Positions 30,253-39,662 of a stretch of 64,000 nt of DNA are shown piece by piece. Where the stretch lies: NCBI GenBank assembly GCA_004295565.1, contig AP019416.1, positions 4,464,001 through 4,528,000 on the forward strand, written 5' to 3'. Each line of letters starts with the position of its first letter. The first letter of the stretch is position 1. The translations under genes were made by a program, and so were the position numbers. The notes under the pieces are model-generated. The model saw nothing but the letters and a program-made list of their open reading frames with translations. It ran no database searches and was not told where the DNA came from. The DNA is from Vreelandella olivaria. Lineage in GTDB: Bacteria > Pseudomonadota > Gammaproteobacteria > Pseudomonadales > Halomonadaceae.

Positions 30253-32337
30253 TCAAAAGTCCTTGCAGATTCGCAAAGCATCGTAGATGGCCGCATGGGT
30301 GTTACGCGGTGCCGTGCAGTCGCCCAGGCGGAACAGCAGGAAGCCATCTCCTGACTCGCCGCTCTCATCAACCAGGCAGGGCTGCGGCTGAATCGCGTAG
30401 AGTGCTTCCAGATCCACCTGCCCTTTGTTGCGGGACTGCTCTTTGAGGGCGTAGTAGAGCGCTTCATCGGGGCGCACGCCGTTCTCCACCACCACCTGAT
30501 CCACCACGCGCTCTTCCAAAGCACCGGTGTACTCGTTTTCGAGCACCGCCACCAGACCGTCGCCCTCGCGATAAACCTTATGCAGCATCAGGTCAGAGGA
30601 CATGATCACCTCTTTCTCGTAGAGGCTGCGGTAATAGGTGGGGAAGGTGGTGCCGCCCACCGCCGCGCCGGGCTTGATATCGTCGGTGACGATCTCCACC
30701 TTGGCGCCCTTGTCGGCAAGGAAATCCGCCGCCGAGACGCCGGAGAACTCGCAGATGGCGTCATAAATCAGCACGTTCTTGCCGGGCGCTACCTTGCCGG
30801 AGAGAATATCCCAGGTGCTGACCACCAAGCTTTCTTCGGGATTATCCGAGTAGCCCCACTCGGGGTGCTGGCTCAGGAAGGGCTGACCACCGGTGGCGAG
30901 CACGACGATATCCGGGCGTAGGTCGAGTAGCGTTGCTTCATCGGCGCGGGTGCCCAGACGCAGATCGACTTTCAGCCGCGCCAGCTCCAGCTGAAACCAG
31001 CGGGTGATACCGGCGATCTGGTCGCGCTGCGGCGCCTGGGCAGCAATAGTGATCTGCCCGCCCAAAGCGTCAGCAGCCTCAAACAGAGTGACATCGTGAC
31101 CGCGCTCCGCGGCGACCCGCGCTGCTTCCATACCGCCAGGGCCACCGCCGACCACCACGACTTTGCGCTTGGCGCCTTCGGTCTTCTCGATGATATGGGG
31201 CAGCCCCATGTACTCACGGGACGTGGCGGCGTTTTGGATACACAGCACGTCCAGGCCCTGATACTGGCGGTCGATGCAGTAGTTAGCACCGACGCACTGT
31301 TTGATCTGGTCGATCTGGCCCATCTTGATCTTGGCGATCAGGTGGGGGTCGGCAATATGTGCCCGGGTCATGCCCACCAGATCGACGTAGCCCCCTTCGA
31401 GAATACGCTGGGCCTGGTTGGGATCTTTAATATTCTGGGCGTGGATCACCGGCACGTTCACCACTTCCTTGATCCCTGCCGCCAGATGTAGGAAAGGCTC
31501 TGGCGGATAGGACATATTAGGAATGACGTTGGCCAAGGTGTTGTGGGTGTCGCAACCGGAGCCGATGACGCCGAAGAAGTCGACTTTGCCGGTGGCATCG
31601 TAGTAGGCGGCGATCTGCTTCATGTCGTCGTGGGAGAGGCCATCCGGATGGAACTCGTCGCCGCAGATGCGCATGCCGACGCAGAAGTCGTCACCCACTT
31701 CAGCGCGTACCGCCTTGAGCACTTCCATACCGAAGCGCATACGATTTTCGAAGCTCCCGCCCCACTCGTCGGTACGCTTGTTGACCCTTGGGCTCCAGAA
31801 CTGGTCGATCAGGTGCTGGTGCACGGCAGAAAGCTCGACGCCATCAAGCCCGCCCTCCTTTGCCCGCCGCGCGGCCTGGGCGAAGTCACCAATGATGCGC
31901 CAGATCTCCTCTTCCTCAATGGTCTTACAGGTAGAGCGGTGCACCGGTTCACGGATACCGGAGGGTGAGACCAGCGTCGACCAATCGAAACCGTCCCAGC
32001 GGGAGCGGCGCCCCATATGGGTAATCTGGATCATGATCTTGCCGCCATGCTTATGCACAGCGTCGGCCAAATTCTGAAAGTGCGGAATAATACGGTCAGT
32101 GGACAGGTTGACCGAGCTCCACCAGCCCTGCGGGCTATCAATGGACACCACCGATGAGCCGCCGCAAATACACAGGCCACAACCGCCTTTGGCCTTCTCT
32201 TCGTAGTACCTGACGTAGCGCTCAGTGGTCATGCCGCCGTCGGTGGCATGCACCTCGGCGTGAGCGGTGCTGACCACACGGTTGCGAATGGTCAGCTTGC
32301 CGATATCGATCGGCTCGAAAATTGCGTCGAATGCCAT
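30253..32337 (-). CDS. dgcA: Dimethylglycine demethylase flavoprotein subunit
   Basis: Catalytic subunit oxidising dimethylglycine to sarcosine plus formaldehyde; 694 residues, intact frame. The N-terminal FMN-binding TIM barrel shows TIRNRVVSTAHAEVHA, ITHMGRRSRWDGFDW and VELSAVHQHLIDQFWSPRVN. The Fe-S region near residues 348-366 has Cys348, Cys354 and Cys366, with Ala351 where trimethylamine dehydrogenase has its second Cys. A Rossmann domain (VVVVGGGPGGMEAARVAAERG) follows near residue 395, then a second nucleotide-binding half. Gene order dipeptidase, conserved protein, dgcA, dgcB, etfA, etfB copies the Pseudomonas gbd locus. A diverged paralogue is at 8452. Confidence 0.94.
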   Translation of the reverse strand: MAFDAIFEPIDIGKLTIRNRVVSTAHAEVHATDGGMTTERYVRYYEEKAKGGCGLCICGGSSVVSIDSPQGWWSSVNLSTDRIIPHFQNLADAVHKHGGKIMIQITHMGRRSRWDGFDWSTLVSPSGIREPVHRSTCKTIEEEEIWRIIGDFAQAARRAKEGGLDGVELSAVHQHLIDQFWSPRVNKRTDEWGGSFENRMRFGMEVLKAVRAEVGDDFCVGMRICGDEFHPDGLSHDDMKQIAAYYDATGKVDFFGVIGSGCDTHNTLANVIPNMSYPPEPFLHLAAGIKEVVNVPVIHAQNIKDPNQAQRILEGGYVDLVGMTRAHIADPHLIAKIKMGQIDQIKQCVGANYCIDRQYQGLDVLCIQNAATSREYMGLPHIIEKTEGAKRKVVVVGGGPGGMEAARVAAERGHDVTLFEAADALGGQITIAAQAPQRDQIAGITRWFQLELARLKVDLRLGTRADEATLLDLRPDIVVLATGGQPFLSQHPEWGYSDNPEESLVVSTWDILSGKVAPGKNVLIYDAICEFSGVSAADFLADKGAKVEIVTDDIKPGAAVGGTTFPTYYRSLYEKEVIMSSDLMLHKVYREGDGLVAVLENEYTGALEERVVDQVVVENGVRPDEALYYALKEQSRNKGQVDLEALYAIQPQPCLVDESGESGDGFLLFRLGDCTAPRNTHAAIYDALRICKDF

Positions 32338-32361
32338 CTTTGTCTCTCCTCTCCCCCCTGG

Positions 32362-32905
32362 CTAGCGGGCGGCGTCGGTCAGCGGCTGGACGGTAAAGAG
32401 GCCGATGTCACAGCCCTCTTCGGCGGCACTCTGGGTCTGCTCGGCCACAGTGCGCAGCGAGCTACCGCTGGCAGCGAGGATTTGATCCATGGCGCCGGCG
32501 AACCAGCCGGTGAACATGTACTCCTCTTTTTACCGGTCTTGCCCAATTGGTAAACGAAAGCGCTGTGTTCGAGACGCACCTGAGCCGTGCCCGACTCGAG
32601 ATCAATCTGCTCAGTAAGGAAAAGCCCCCAGCCGCGCTGAGAGAGACGATTCATGTAGTGTTCGAAGACGGCCACACCTTCGATGCCGTGGCATTCGGCC
32701 TCTTTTTCACACCAGTGCCAAGCACTTTTGTAGCCAGCGTGATAGAGAATCTCGGCATACTTCTCGGCACCCAGCGCCTCTTCGACGGCCACATGGTTGT
32801 TGATAAAAAGTGCCGTGGTACATAAAGCATCGGCAGGGCGTCGCTCGTCCAGACGCCTGTTTCGCTATCCACTTCGATGGGCAGTGCGGGGGCCAGTTTG
32901 GTCAC
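32362..32905 (-). CDS. Conserved dgcA-associated protein, PA5397-like (two frameshifts)
   Basis: A protein of about 181 residues, found between dipeptidase and dgcA genes in Pseudomonas gbd loci (PA5397 position), function unknown. Readable parts are LPMLYVPRHFF, EEALGAEKYAEILYHAGYKSAW and CEKEAECHGIEGVAVFEHYM, then LEHSAFVYQLGK and, after repair, EEYMFTGWFAGAMDQILA. It resembles small ligand-binding (V4R-like) domains by the CE..C pattern, but this is only an impression. One base is missing in each of the runs at 32805-32809 and 32527-32531. GTG 32905 is chosen as start because GAGGA lies eight bases upstream. It may assist dimethylglycine or sarcosine metabolism. Confidence 0.75.
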
Positions 32906-32966
32906 GGTTGTATTCCTCAAATCTTGATTGTTATGGAGTAGCTAAGCAGCCGTTCTGCAAGGCGAG

Positions 32967-33073
32967 CGGCGCCGGGGATAGGCCGTAGAGGGGGTCTTTT
33001 GCCATGGATGGCAAAAGTAGCGTCCATGGAAGGATTCACAGCGCCCCTCGTAGGCCTATCGCCGGTAAAGCCG
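32967..33073 (+). repeat. Palindromic intergenic repeat, copy B
   Basis: About 105 bp between the dipeptidase and the dgcA-associated gene. The termini GCCGGGGATAGGCC and GGCCTATCGCCGG pair, and an inner 9-bp stem CTTTTGCCA/TGGCAAAAG (32997-33018) is perfect. Compared with copy A, changes on one side of the stems are matched by changes on the other side, as expected for a structured element. Confidence 0.75.
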
Positions 33074-33088
33074 CGTGAGTAGGGCTCA

Positions 33089-34064
33089 TCAGTTCCCCCA
33101 GACATCCTTGAGCACGCGCACCCAGTTCTCGCCCATGATCTTGCGCACCTGGGTCTCACTTAAGCCGCGCTTGAGGAGTGCCTCGGTGAGATTGGGGAAC
33201 TCACCAATGGTGCGGATTCCTTTGGGATTGATGATCTTGCCGAAATCGGTCAAACGACGGGCGTAGCCCTTGTCATGGGTCAGCCACTCGAAGAACTCCT
33301 GACCGTGCCCCTGAGTGAAATCGGTACCGATGCCGATAGCGTCTTCACCGACGATATTCATGACGTACTCAATCGCCTCGCAGTAATCTTCGATGGTCGA
33401 GTCGATACCCTTTTTGAGGAACGGCGCAAACATGGTGACACCCACGAAACCGCCGTGGTCGGCAATGAACTTCAGCTCTTGATCGGATTTATTACGCGGG
33501 TGCTCTTTGAGACCGGAGGGTAGGCAGTGGGAGTAGCAGACCGGCTTTTTGGACTCGAGAATGACCTCTTCGGAGGTCTTGGCGCCGACGTGAGAGGTCG
33601 CACATAATGCCGACGCGGTTCATCTCGGCAACGATTTCGCGACCAAAGCCGGAGAGGCCACCATCGCGCTCGTAACAGCCAGTACCCACCAGGTTCTGGG
33701 TGTTGTAGCACATCTGCACGATGCCCACGCCCAACTGCTTGAAGATCTCTACGTAACCAATTTGGTCTTCGAAAGCATGGGCATTCTGAAAGCCAAAGAT
33801 GATGCCGGTCTTGCCCTCCTCTTTCGCCCGCGTGATGTCAGCGGTAGTGCGAACAGGACGCACCAGGTCACTACACTCCGCCATCAACTGGTTGGACTTG
33901 ACGATATTATCGACCGTGGTCTGAAACCCCTCCCACACGGAGACGGTGCAGTTAGCCGCAGTAAGACCGCCGCGACGCATGTCCTCAAGCAGCTCACGGT
34001 TCCATTTGGCGATGATCAGACCATCAATGACAATGGCGTCATTGTGCAGTTCAGAGGGGGTCAT
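33089..34064 (-). CDS. Membrane (renal-type) dipeptidase family protein (one frameshift)
   Basis: Zinc-dependent dipeptidase-fold protein, 325 residues after repair. Visible features are AIVIDGLIIAKWNRE at the N-terminus (the usual HxD metal motif is replaced by DGLI), GIIFGFQNAHAFED, MCDLSHVGAKTSEE after repair, and CYSHCLPSGLKEHPRNKSD with the metal-binding His, then IGIGTDFTQGHGQEF. A CT dinucleotide appears lost near 33592-33596, shifting the frame by two bases. It is the first gene of the minus-strand dgc unit, like PA5396 in Pseudomonas. Its substrate in betaine metabolism is unknown; the weak HxD motif suggests specialised chemistry. Confidence 0.85.
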
Positions 34065-34237
34065 AGCTAAGCTCCAACATTGGTTAATGTAGCGAGCATA
34101 GCGCTGACGTTGGATTGGACTGCTCTTGGAAACGACGGCGGAAATTCCAAAAGCGTCATAGTGTCGTGAACACGACCACTACCCACGCACCCGCTAACCT
34201 TTGCAGAGCAGGAGGAGGAGTTTAGAGATAGCAGCTA

Positions 34238-34273
34238 CTAAAAAACCTGCTGCCCGGAGGTGGGCAACAGGTT
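34238..34273 (-). terminator. Terminator of gbdR
   Basis: A 12-bp stem with one wobble pair (AACCTGCTGCCC / GGGCAACAGGTT, arms 34244-34255 and 34262-34273) is followed on the minus strand by a T run (complement of 34238-34243). It begins 26 nt past the proposed repaired gbdR stop at 34299. Confidence 0.88.
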
Positions 34274-34298
34274 TGAAATAGGGGTGACGAAGTACCTA

Positions 34299-35442
34299 TC
34301 AGCGCAGTAGCGGCACGCTGGCAAAGGTAGGCTCACCCTGGGCATGGGCAAGCGCCTGCTGGGCACTCGAAAGAGGTTCGCTTTTGTACGGCTCACCCCC
34401 ACCGCTGAATTAACGATGGCGACTTAGCAGGGTTACTTCCTTGGCGGTCATGCACCCCCAAGCGCTCATTTCTCGGCGGCACACCAAAGTATTCACGATA
34501 ACACTTGGAAAAATGGGGCGTAGAGACAAAGCCGCAAACGGACGCAATTTCGATGATCGAGAGAGGCGTTTGCTTGAGCAATTGACGGGCACGCACCAAG
34601 CGTAGCTTGAGGTAATAGCGGGACGGAGAGCAGAGCAGATAGCGCTGGAACAACCGTTCTAACTGACGCCGTGACACATCCACATACTTTGCCAGCTCAT
34701 CGAGCTCGATCGGCTCCTCAAGGTTGGACTCCATCAACGCCACAATCTCTAGTAGCTTGGGCTGAGTCGTCCCCAGCACGTGTTTAAGCGGTACACGCTG
34801 CTGATCCTGCTCGTTACGCACACGTTCGTAGATAAACATCTCGGAGATGCCTGCCGAAAGCTCACGCCCATGGTCGTGGGCAATCAGATTTAGCATCATA
34901 TCCAACGGTGCGGTGCCGCCAGAGGCGGTGAATCGATCACGATCAATAGAGAAAAGGTGCGGGGTCAGAATAACGTTGGGGAACGCCTCCTGCATGGAGG
35001 CCAGGCACTCCCAGTGCACACTGGTTTGATAGTGATCAAGCAGCCCCGCCTGGCCCAGCGCCCAACTGCCCGTACAGACCGAGCCTAATCGTTTTAGCTG
35101 GCGCGACTGAGACTGCAGCCAGCGCACGTGCTCGCGGGTGACACTGTGATGAGGGCCTACCCCACCGCAAACGACTACCCACTCAAGCGAGAGTGGGGTA
35201 TGCATTGATGCATCAGGCGTCACCTGCAGCCCATCACTGGCACGCACGGGCAGACCGTCTTGGGTCAGGGTGTACCAGCGATACAGCTCGCGCCCAGCCA
35301 GTTGATTAGCCATCCGCAAAGGGTCTATCGCGGAGGCCAGGGAAATCAGGGTGAAATTATCTAGCAGTAGAAAGCCAAGGGTTTGCGGTTCACCCGCCCG
35401 ATCAGTCTTTGCTGCCGGGTCTTTTGCTTGATTTGATGTCAT
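34299..35442 (-). CDS. gbdR: GbdR-type AraC/GATase-domain activator (probable C-terminal frameshift)
   Basis: Transcription activator of betaine/dimethylglycine catabolism in Pseudomonas. The N-terminal DJ-1/GATase-like ligand domain (LGFLLLDNFTLISLASAIDPLRMANQL, GSVCTGSWALGQAGLL) is followed by an AraC helix-turn-helix pair (ELAKYVDVSRRQLERLFQRYL and IIEIASVCGFVSTPHFSKCYREYFG). Start ATG 35442 has GGAGGGT six bases upstream. The plain ORF stops at 34393 with an atypical tail (KSPSLIQRWG). Another frame continues as GGGEPYKSEPLSSAQQALAH and ends TFASVPLLR at 34299, just before the terminator, so an indel near 34395-34410 is likely. It lies next to the dgc unit it should control. Confidence 0.9.
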
Positions 35443-35937
35443 GGTCTTACCCTCCGTCACCTTTTAAACAGCACTTTTTTTCTTATTAGTATATAGGCGT
35501 CGCTGGCGTATTTTAGTTTCCCCCCTTACTGTCGTGAATACTCGCTCGTGCAGGAGGGGCATTGCTCTTTGGTCGTATATTGGCATGAACAGGGCGGAAA
35601 GCGACAACACTATCATGCGAATCTGGCGATCAGTCGCAAATGCAACGCTTGAGGTCGCTTCCGAAACCTTTAACCCTAGCCAACACACCACCGGCGTATC
35701 CGCGAGCGACTCGACCACTCGATCACGAATTAGCCAGCTCAAAGAGGCAGTCGCTCTGCTGGTCATGACCAGCATCAACCAAGGGCGCAAAGCAGCTTTA
35801 GCGATGCTGCCTAGCTTTTTCTTAGGTAGCTTGCGCGGGTGTGTTGATGACCGTGATGCGCCGCCCGGCTGGGTAGTACCCGTTTGGTGTTCGCCCTGCG
35901 ACAACGCACGCTCTTTGTCATCGCAGGGCGAGCGGTG
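35443..35937. other. Region without an assignable gene between gbdR and the nhaC-type gene
   Basis: Open frames exist on both strands (plus 35585-36022, minus 35464-35904), neither with recognisable motifs or a clear ribosome site. The minus frame encodes a mixed hydrophobic stretch (IRMIVLSLSALFMPIYDQRAM). It could be a decayed or frameshifted gene. It should also contain the gbdR promoter. Confidence 0.35.
35892..35930 (-). terminator. Hairpin downstream of the nhaC-type gene
   Basis: The arms CGCCCTGCGA and TCGCAGGGCG (35892-35901 and 35921-35930), extended by a second short pairing ACAA/TTGT, form a stable stem eight bases past the stop of the antiporter gene. There is no strong T-tract, so its terminator role is probable rather than certain. 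Confidence 0.5.
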
Positions 35938-37350
35938 TTACAGCGTGAGGCCAAGCAACAGGTACATAGCCAGGGAAAGCAAGGCGACGGCGAGCGCGAA
36001 GGGAATTTGCGTTTTGATATGATCGATATGATCAGAAGCCGCCCCTGTCGAGGCGAGCACGGAGGTATCCGAGAGGGGCGAACAGTGATCCCCAAAGACA
36101 CCGCCACCCGCCACAGCGGCCACTGTGGCATACACCAGCGGTGTAATCATATCGTCGCTAAAGTTGAACGCGAGCGGCACAGCCAGCGGCATCATGATAG
36201 CGAAGGTGCCCCAGGAAGTGCCGGTTGAAAAGGCGATAACGGCGGCAATCAGGAACGTCATGGCCGGAAGCAGAGCCGGTGTTAGCCAGCCAGCGGTGAC
36301 TTCGACGATATAGTTAGCCGTGCCCATGTCTTTGGAAAGTTGGTTCAACGAGTAGGCTAACGCCAGAATGATAATGGCGGGCATTACTCCCTTCATCCCC
36401 GCCATCGAGGTTTTCATAATGTCGCTGAAGGGGATGCCCTGCAGGCGCATAACGATACCGAGAAACACAGAAGCCGCCAGAAATGCCTCCATGGTCTTGG
36501 CCGAGTTCATGACGATAAAGGTGCCTACGGCAACGCCAATCACTACCAGTACCGGGGCGAAAAAATTCCAAAACAGGCTAGTGCGTACCCCTTCATAAGG
36601 CGGAATTTCCGTCAGTTCCTCACCCACCAGCGGTTCTGCCCCATCGCGCAGCACTTTGCCCTCCTCCTGAGCCCGGCGCTCGGCTTCGCGCATCGGCCCG
36701 AAGAGCGGAATGACGCCTACGATCACCAGCCCGACCACCAACACCGATAGCCATGCATAGAGGTTGAAAGGTATGGCATGCAGAAAGACTCCCATCGCCT
36801 GGGCAGCATTTTCGATAGGGCCCATGCCGATCAATAAGCCGGAGATAAACACTGCCCAGCCCGTGATGGGCACCATGACACTTACCGGCGCTGAGGTGGA
36901 GTCGGCGATATACGCCAGCTTTTCCCGCGAGACCCGGTACCGATCTGTCAGGCCACGCATGGTGCTACCCACAAACAGAGGGCTGAAGTAGTCGCTGAAA
37001 AAAACGAACATGCCCATCACCCAGGCCACCAGCTGAACCCGTACCCGCGATAAGGCACGGCGTTCCACCCAGGCGGTAAAGTTCTGAATTGCCCCGGTGC
37101 GTTGGAAAAACGCGATCACCGTGCCAATGAATAGCTCCAACAGCAGTATCCAGGAGAAGCTGGTGGTGCCCAGGGTTTCCTTTAACAGCGTCGGAAAGCC
37201 CATCAGCCCATTGCCCAGGGTAATCACCCCAACGAAACAGGCAACCGCCAGCGAGAAAACCGTATTACGGGTGACAAACGCCAGCACGATAGCCAATGCC
37301 GCCGGCATGACGGACAGCAGCCCAATATGATCTTGAGGATCCATTGTCAT
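35938..37350 (-). CDS. NhaC-family Na+/H+ antiporter or Na+-coupled exchanger
   Basis: A 470-residue membrane protein with 11-13 hydrophobic segments; frame intact. Family features include FFSDYFSPLFVGSTMRGLTDRYRVSREKLAYIADSTSAPV, GTSWGTFAIMMPLAVPLAF and GDHCSPLSDTSVLASTGA near the C-terminus, where polar residues sit in membrane segments. NhaC relatives exchange Na+ for H+, and some move amino or organic acids. The start is 9 nt after the stop of the FAD oxidoreductase gene, so they share an operon headed by an IclR regulator. That context favours transport of the oxidoreductase substrate over general sodium homeostasis. Confidence 0.86.
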   Translation of the reverse strand: MTMDPQDHIGLLSVMPAALAIVLAFVTRNTVFSLAVACFVGVITLGNGLMGFPTLLKETLGTTSFSWILLLELFIGTVIAFFQRTGAIQNFTAWVERRALSRVRVQLVAWVMGMFVFFSDYFSPLFVGSTMRGLTDRYRVSREKLAYIADSTSAPVSVMVPITGWAVFISGLLIGMGPIENAAQAMGVFLHAIPFNLYAWLSVLVVGLVIVGVIPLFGPMREAERRAQEEGKVLRDGAEPLVGEELTEIPPYEGVRTSLFWNFFAPVLVVIGVAVGTFIVMNSAKTMEAFLAASVFLGIVMRLQGIPFSDIMKTSMAGMKGVMPAIIILALAYSLNQLSKDMGTANYIVEVTAGWLTPALLPAMTFLIAAVIAFSTGTSWGTFAIMMPLAVPLAFNFSDDMITPLVYATVAAVAGGGVFGDHCSPLSDTSVLASTGAASDHIDHIKTQIPFALAVALLSLAMYLLLGLTL

Positions 37351-37359
37351 CTCTCTTTT

Positions 37360-38666
37360 TTATAATGGTGAGTGGGGATCAGGTTTCGTTTTTGCCTTTC
37401 GGCGCTCCATTTCACTGGTCAGGTAGAAGCCCAACCGACGAACGGGGTCAGGTGGCATCCAGCTCGCCTTGCCAAATAGCGACGCAATATCCTCAACCGG
37501 CTGGCCGAGCGCATGACGAGTCAAGGCATCCCCCAGGAAGGTACCTTTGACGATACCGCCGCCATTACACCCCGCCGACACATACAACCCAGGTTGGATC
37601 TCGCCCCAGAGGGGGAGCGCCGTTATAGGTCAGCCCGGTGGTTCCTCCCCAGACCTTGTCGAAGTGCACTGGAGCGAGCTCCGGGTAGCGGGCCTCAAGG
37701 CTCGCTTTCAGTTCGGCCTCGATACGGGCGTTATCGGCTTCGCGTTCATAGCTGTAACGCGAGCGGATCATCAAACGGCCGTCAGCGGTGGTGCGCAACG
37801 TACAGCCTAAGCGGTGTGCGGGGAGCAGCCCCAGGTCGTCGCGGCGATGCGTTGGCGCTCTGGCTCCGGCAAAGGCTCGGTAATAGCGGCGTAGGTATAA
37901 ATCGCGGTTAGCCGCGAAGGGTCGGCGCCCAAGGCCCTGGAAAAAGCGTTATTGGCCAGGATTACCTGTCCAGCCGTTACTTCGCCTTCGGGTGTAGTCA
38001 CACGCCACTTTTTGCCATCAGGCACTATTTGCGTAGCGGGCGAGTGCTCATGCAGTTCGATTCCGGCTTCCAATGAATCCGCTAAACCCACAATCAATGC
38101 GGCGGGCTGGACGAGATAGCAGTCCGGTGAATAAATCCCCTGCGTGTAGTAGCGCGTGCCGATTCGCTCAGCGAGTTGGCTACCGTTCAGGCGCTGGTAG
38201 GAAAGCCCAGCAGCCTTCAGAAACGCTTCATACTGGTTCAAGGCACGCTGCCCTATGGCGCTACGGGCAGCGCGATAGGTGCCACTGCGCTCGAGCTGGC
38301 AGTCAATGCCAAAACGTTCGACACGCTCGCGCAGTAACGCCATGGTTTGTCGGCTTAACGCGTTCAGCTTCTCCATGCGCTCAAGCTCTTCGGGGCGAGC
38401 GTCGTTAGCCAGGGCAATTTCCAGCATAAAGCCGGAGTTTCGCCCTGGGCTCCCTTCGCCTACCCGGTCAGCTTCGAGGATTTTGATGCGGTCTTCAGGG
38501 CGCGCCTGCTGCCAGGCAGAGGCTGCCGCAAAACCGGTGTAACCGGCGCCGATGATGACGACATCTGCCTCGGAGTGACCGTGTAGAGCGGGCGCGGCTG
38601 GCGCTCGGTTAGCCAAGCGTTCCAGCCGCAAGGGCGCTGATGGGATGGGTGCGTCGTGTGTGGCAT
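37360..38666 (-). CDS. FAD-dependent amine/amino-acid oxidoreductase, PuuB/OrdL-like (three frameshifts)
   Basis: DAO-fold flavoprotein of 435 residues after repair. The N-terminus MPHTTHPSHQRP leads to ADVVIIGAGYTGFAAASAWQQ, the FAD-binding Rossmann motif, and GEGSPGRNSGFML follows. The C-terminal half reads RLMIRSRYSYEREADNARIEAEL, VWGGTTGLTYNGAP and, repaired, GLYVSAGCNGGGIVKGTFLGD, which closes the FAD site. Missing bases lie at 38632-38634 and 37829-37832, with one extra C at 37611-37615. Relatives oxidise gamma-glutamylputrescine, sarcosine-like or other secondary amines. It is the middle gene of a three-gene operon (gaps of 6 and 9 nt). The substrate is not determined. Confidence 0.84.
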
Positions 38667-38672
38667 AGCGCG

Positions 38673-39469
38673 TTAATCCAGATACAGCAGGCCGTGGGCC
38701 TGATTGACCATGGCGGCAACCTCTTCCTGCATGCCTTGGAGCACTTCCCGCTTGTGATCTGCCGTCATACGCGATTTAAGCATCGAGCAGCTCATGGCAC
38801 CCAAGGGGTGGCCACTATGGTCGAGAATAGGAATGGCCAGGCCGCTGTATTCCGGGAGCAGAGAACCTTCCACGCCCCGGGCGTAACCATGTTTCAGTTG
38901 GTGGGATATTTCGGCTTCGATGTCGGCAATGGCAATCGCGTATTCGGCCATCAGCCGCTCCGCGTTATGGCTGAGTATTTCGTTTCTTTCATCCGCGCCG
39001 AGATACGCAAGCAAGGCAATCGACGCTTGTCCAACGCCTAGCGGCAAACGTCCCCCGTCGCCCTAACGAAACTACCCACCGGATAAGCACCGTTCTGTAC
39101 CTCAAGGCAGACAGCATTGACGCCATCGCGAGCGAACAAATAAAAGCTGTCTCCCCAGCGCTGCGCCAGCGTCAGCAACCTTGGCCGGGCCAAGTCACGC
39201 AATCCCGCGCCATTGCCCGCCTGAGCACCCAGTACTAGCAGCTCATAACCCAGCAGATAACGCCCGCGAATGGGAGAAGATCGTAAAAACCCTTGCTGCT
39301 TGAGGCCTTTTAACAACCGATAGAGCGTGGGACGGCTGAAGCTCAACGCATTCAGATAATCATCTACACTCGCGCCCCGATAGCCGCCACGTGCGGTAAC
39401 CTGCAATATCTGCATGGCATGAACGAGCGTCGTAGGGCCTGATGAGGTGATGTTTTCATTTGCCGACAT
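38673..39469 (-). CDS. IclR-family transcriptional regulator (one frameshift)
   Basis: Regulator of 265 residues after repair. The N-terminal winged helix-turn-helix includes YLNALSFSRPTLYRLLKGLKQQGFL (residues about 35-60). The C-terminal effector domain has VNAVCLEVQNG, PLGVGQASIALLAYLG and IPILDHSGHPLGAMSCSM. One G is missing in the run at 39052-39056, joining VRATG to GRLPLGVGQ. ATG 39469 is preferred to 39511 because the latter adds a cysteine-rich stretch atypical of the family. It is the first gene of a leftward operon with an FAD oxidoreductase and an NhaC-type carrier, which it presumably controls in response to the substrate. Confidence 0.86.
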
Positions 39470-39662
39470 TATGTTTATCGTTATTTGTTTATATGGGCTA
39501 GAACATAGCAAGACAAATTCACGAGTTCATCTCACTAAATGAGACATAGCCGTTTTAGCGCATAGAGATGAAAGCTAGTAGCAAGCCAAGAACGAAGACC
39601 GAAAGCGGCCAATAATAGCGTTGATAGCTTTCCCATATCCCCCATCCAATCGGAGGTTGTTG

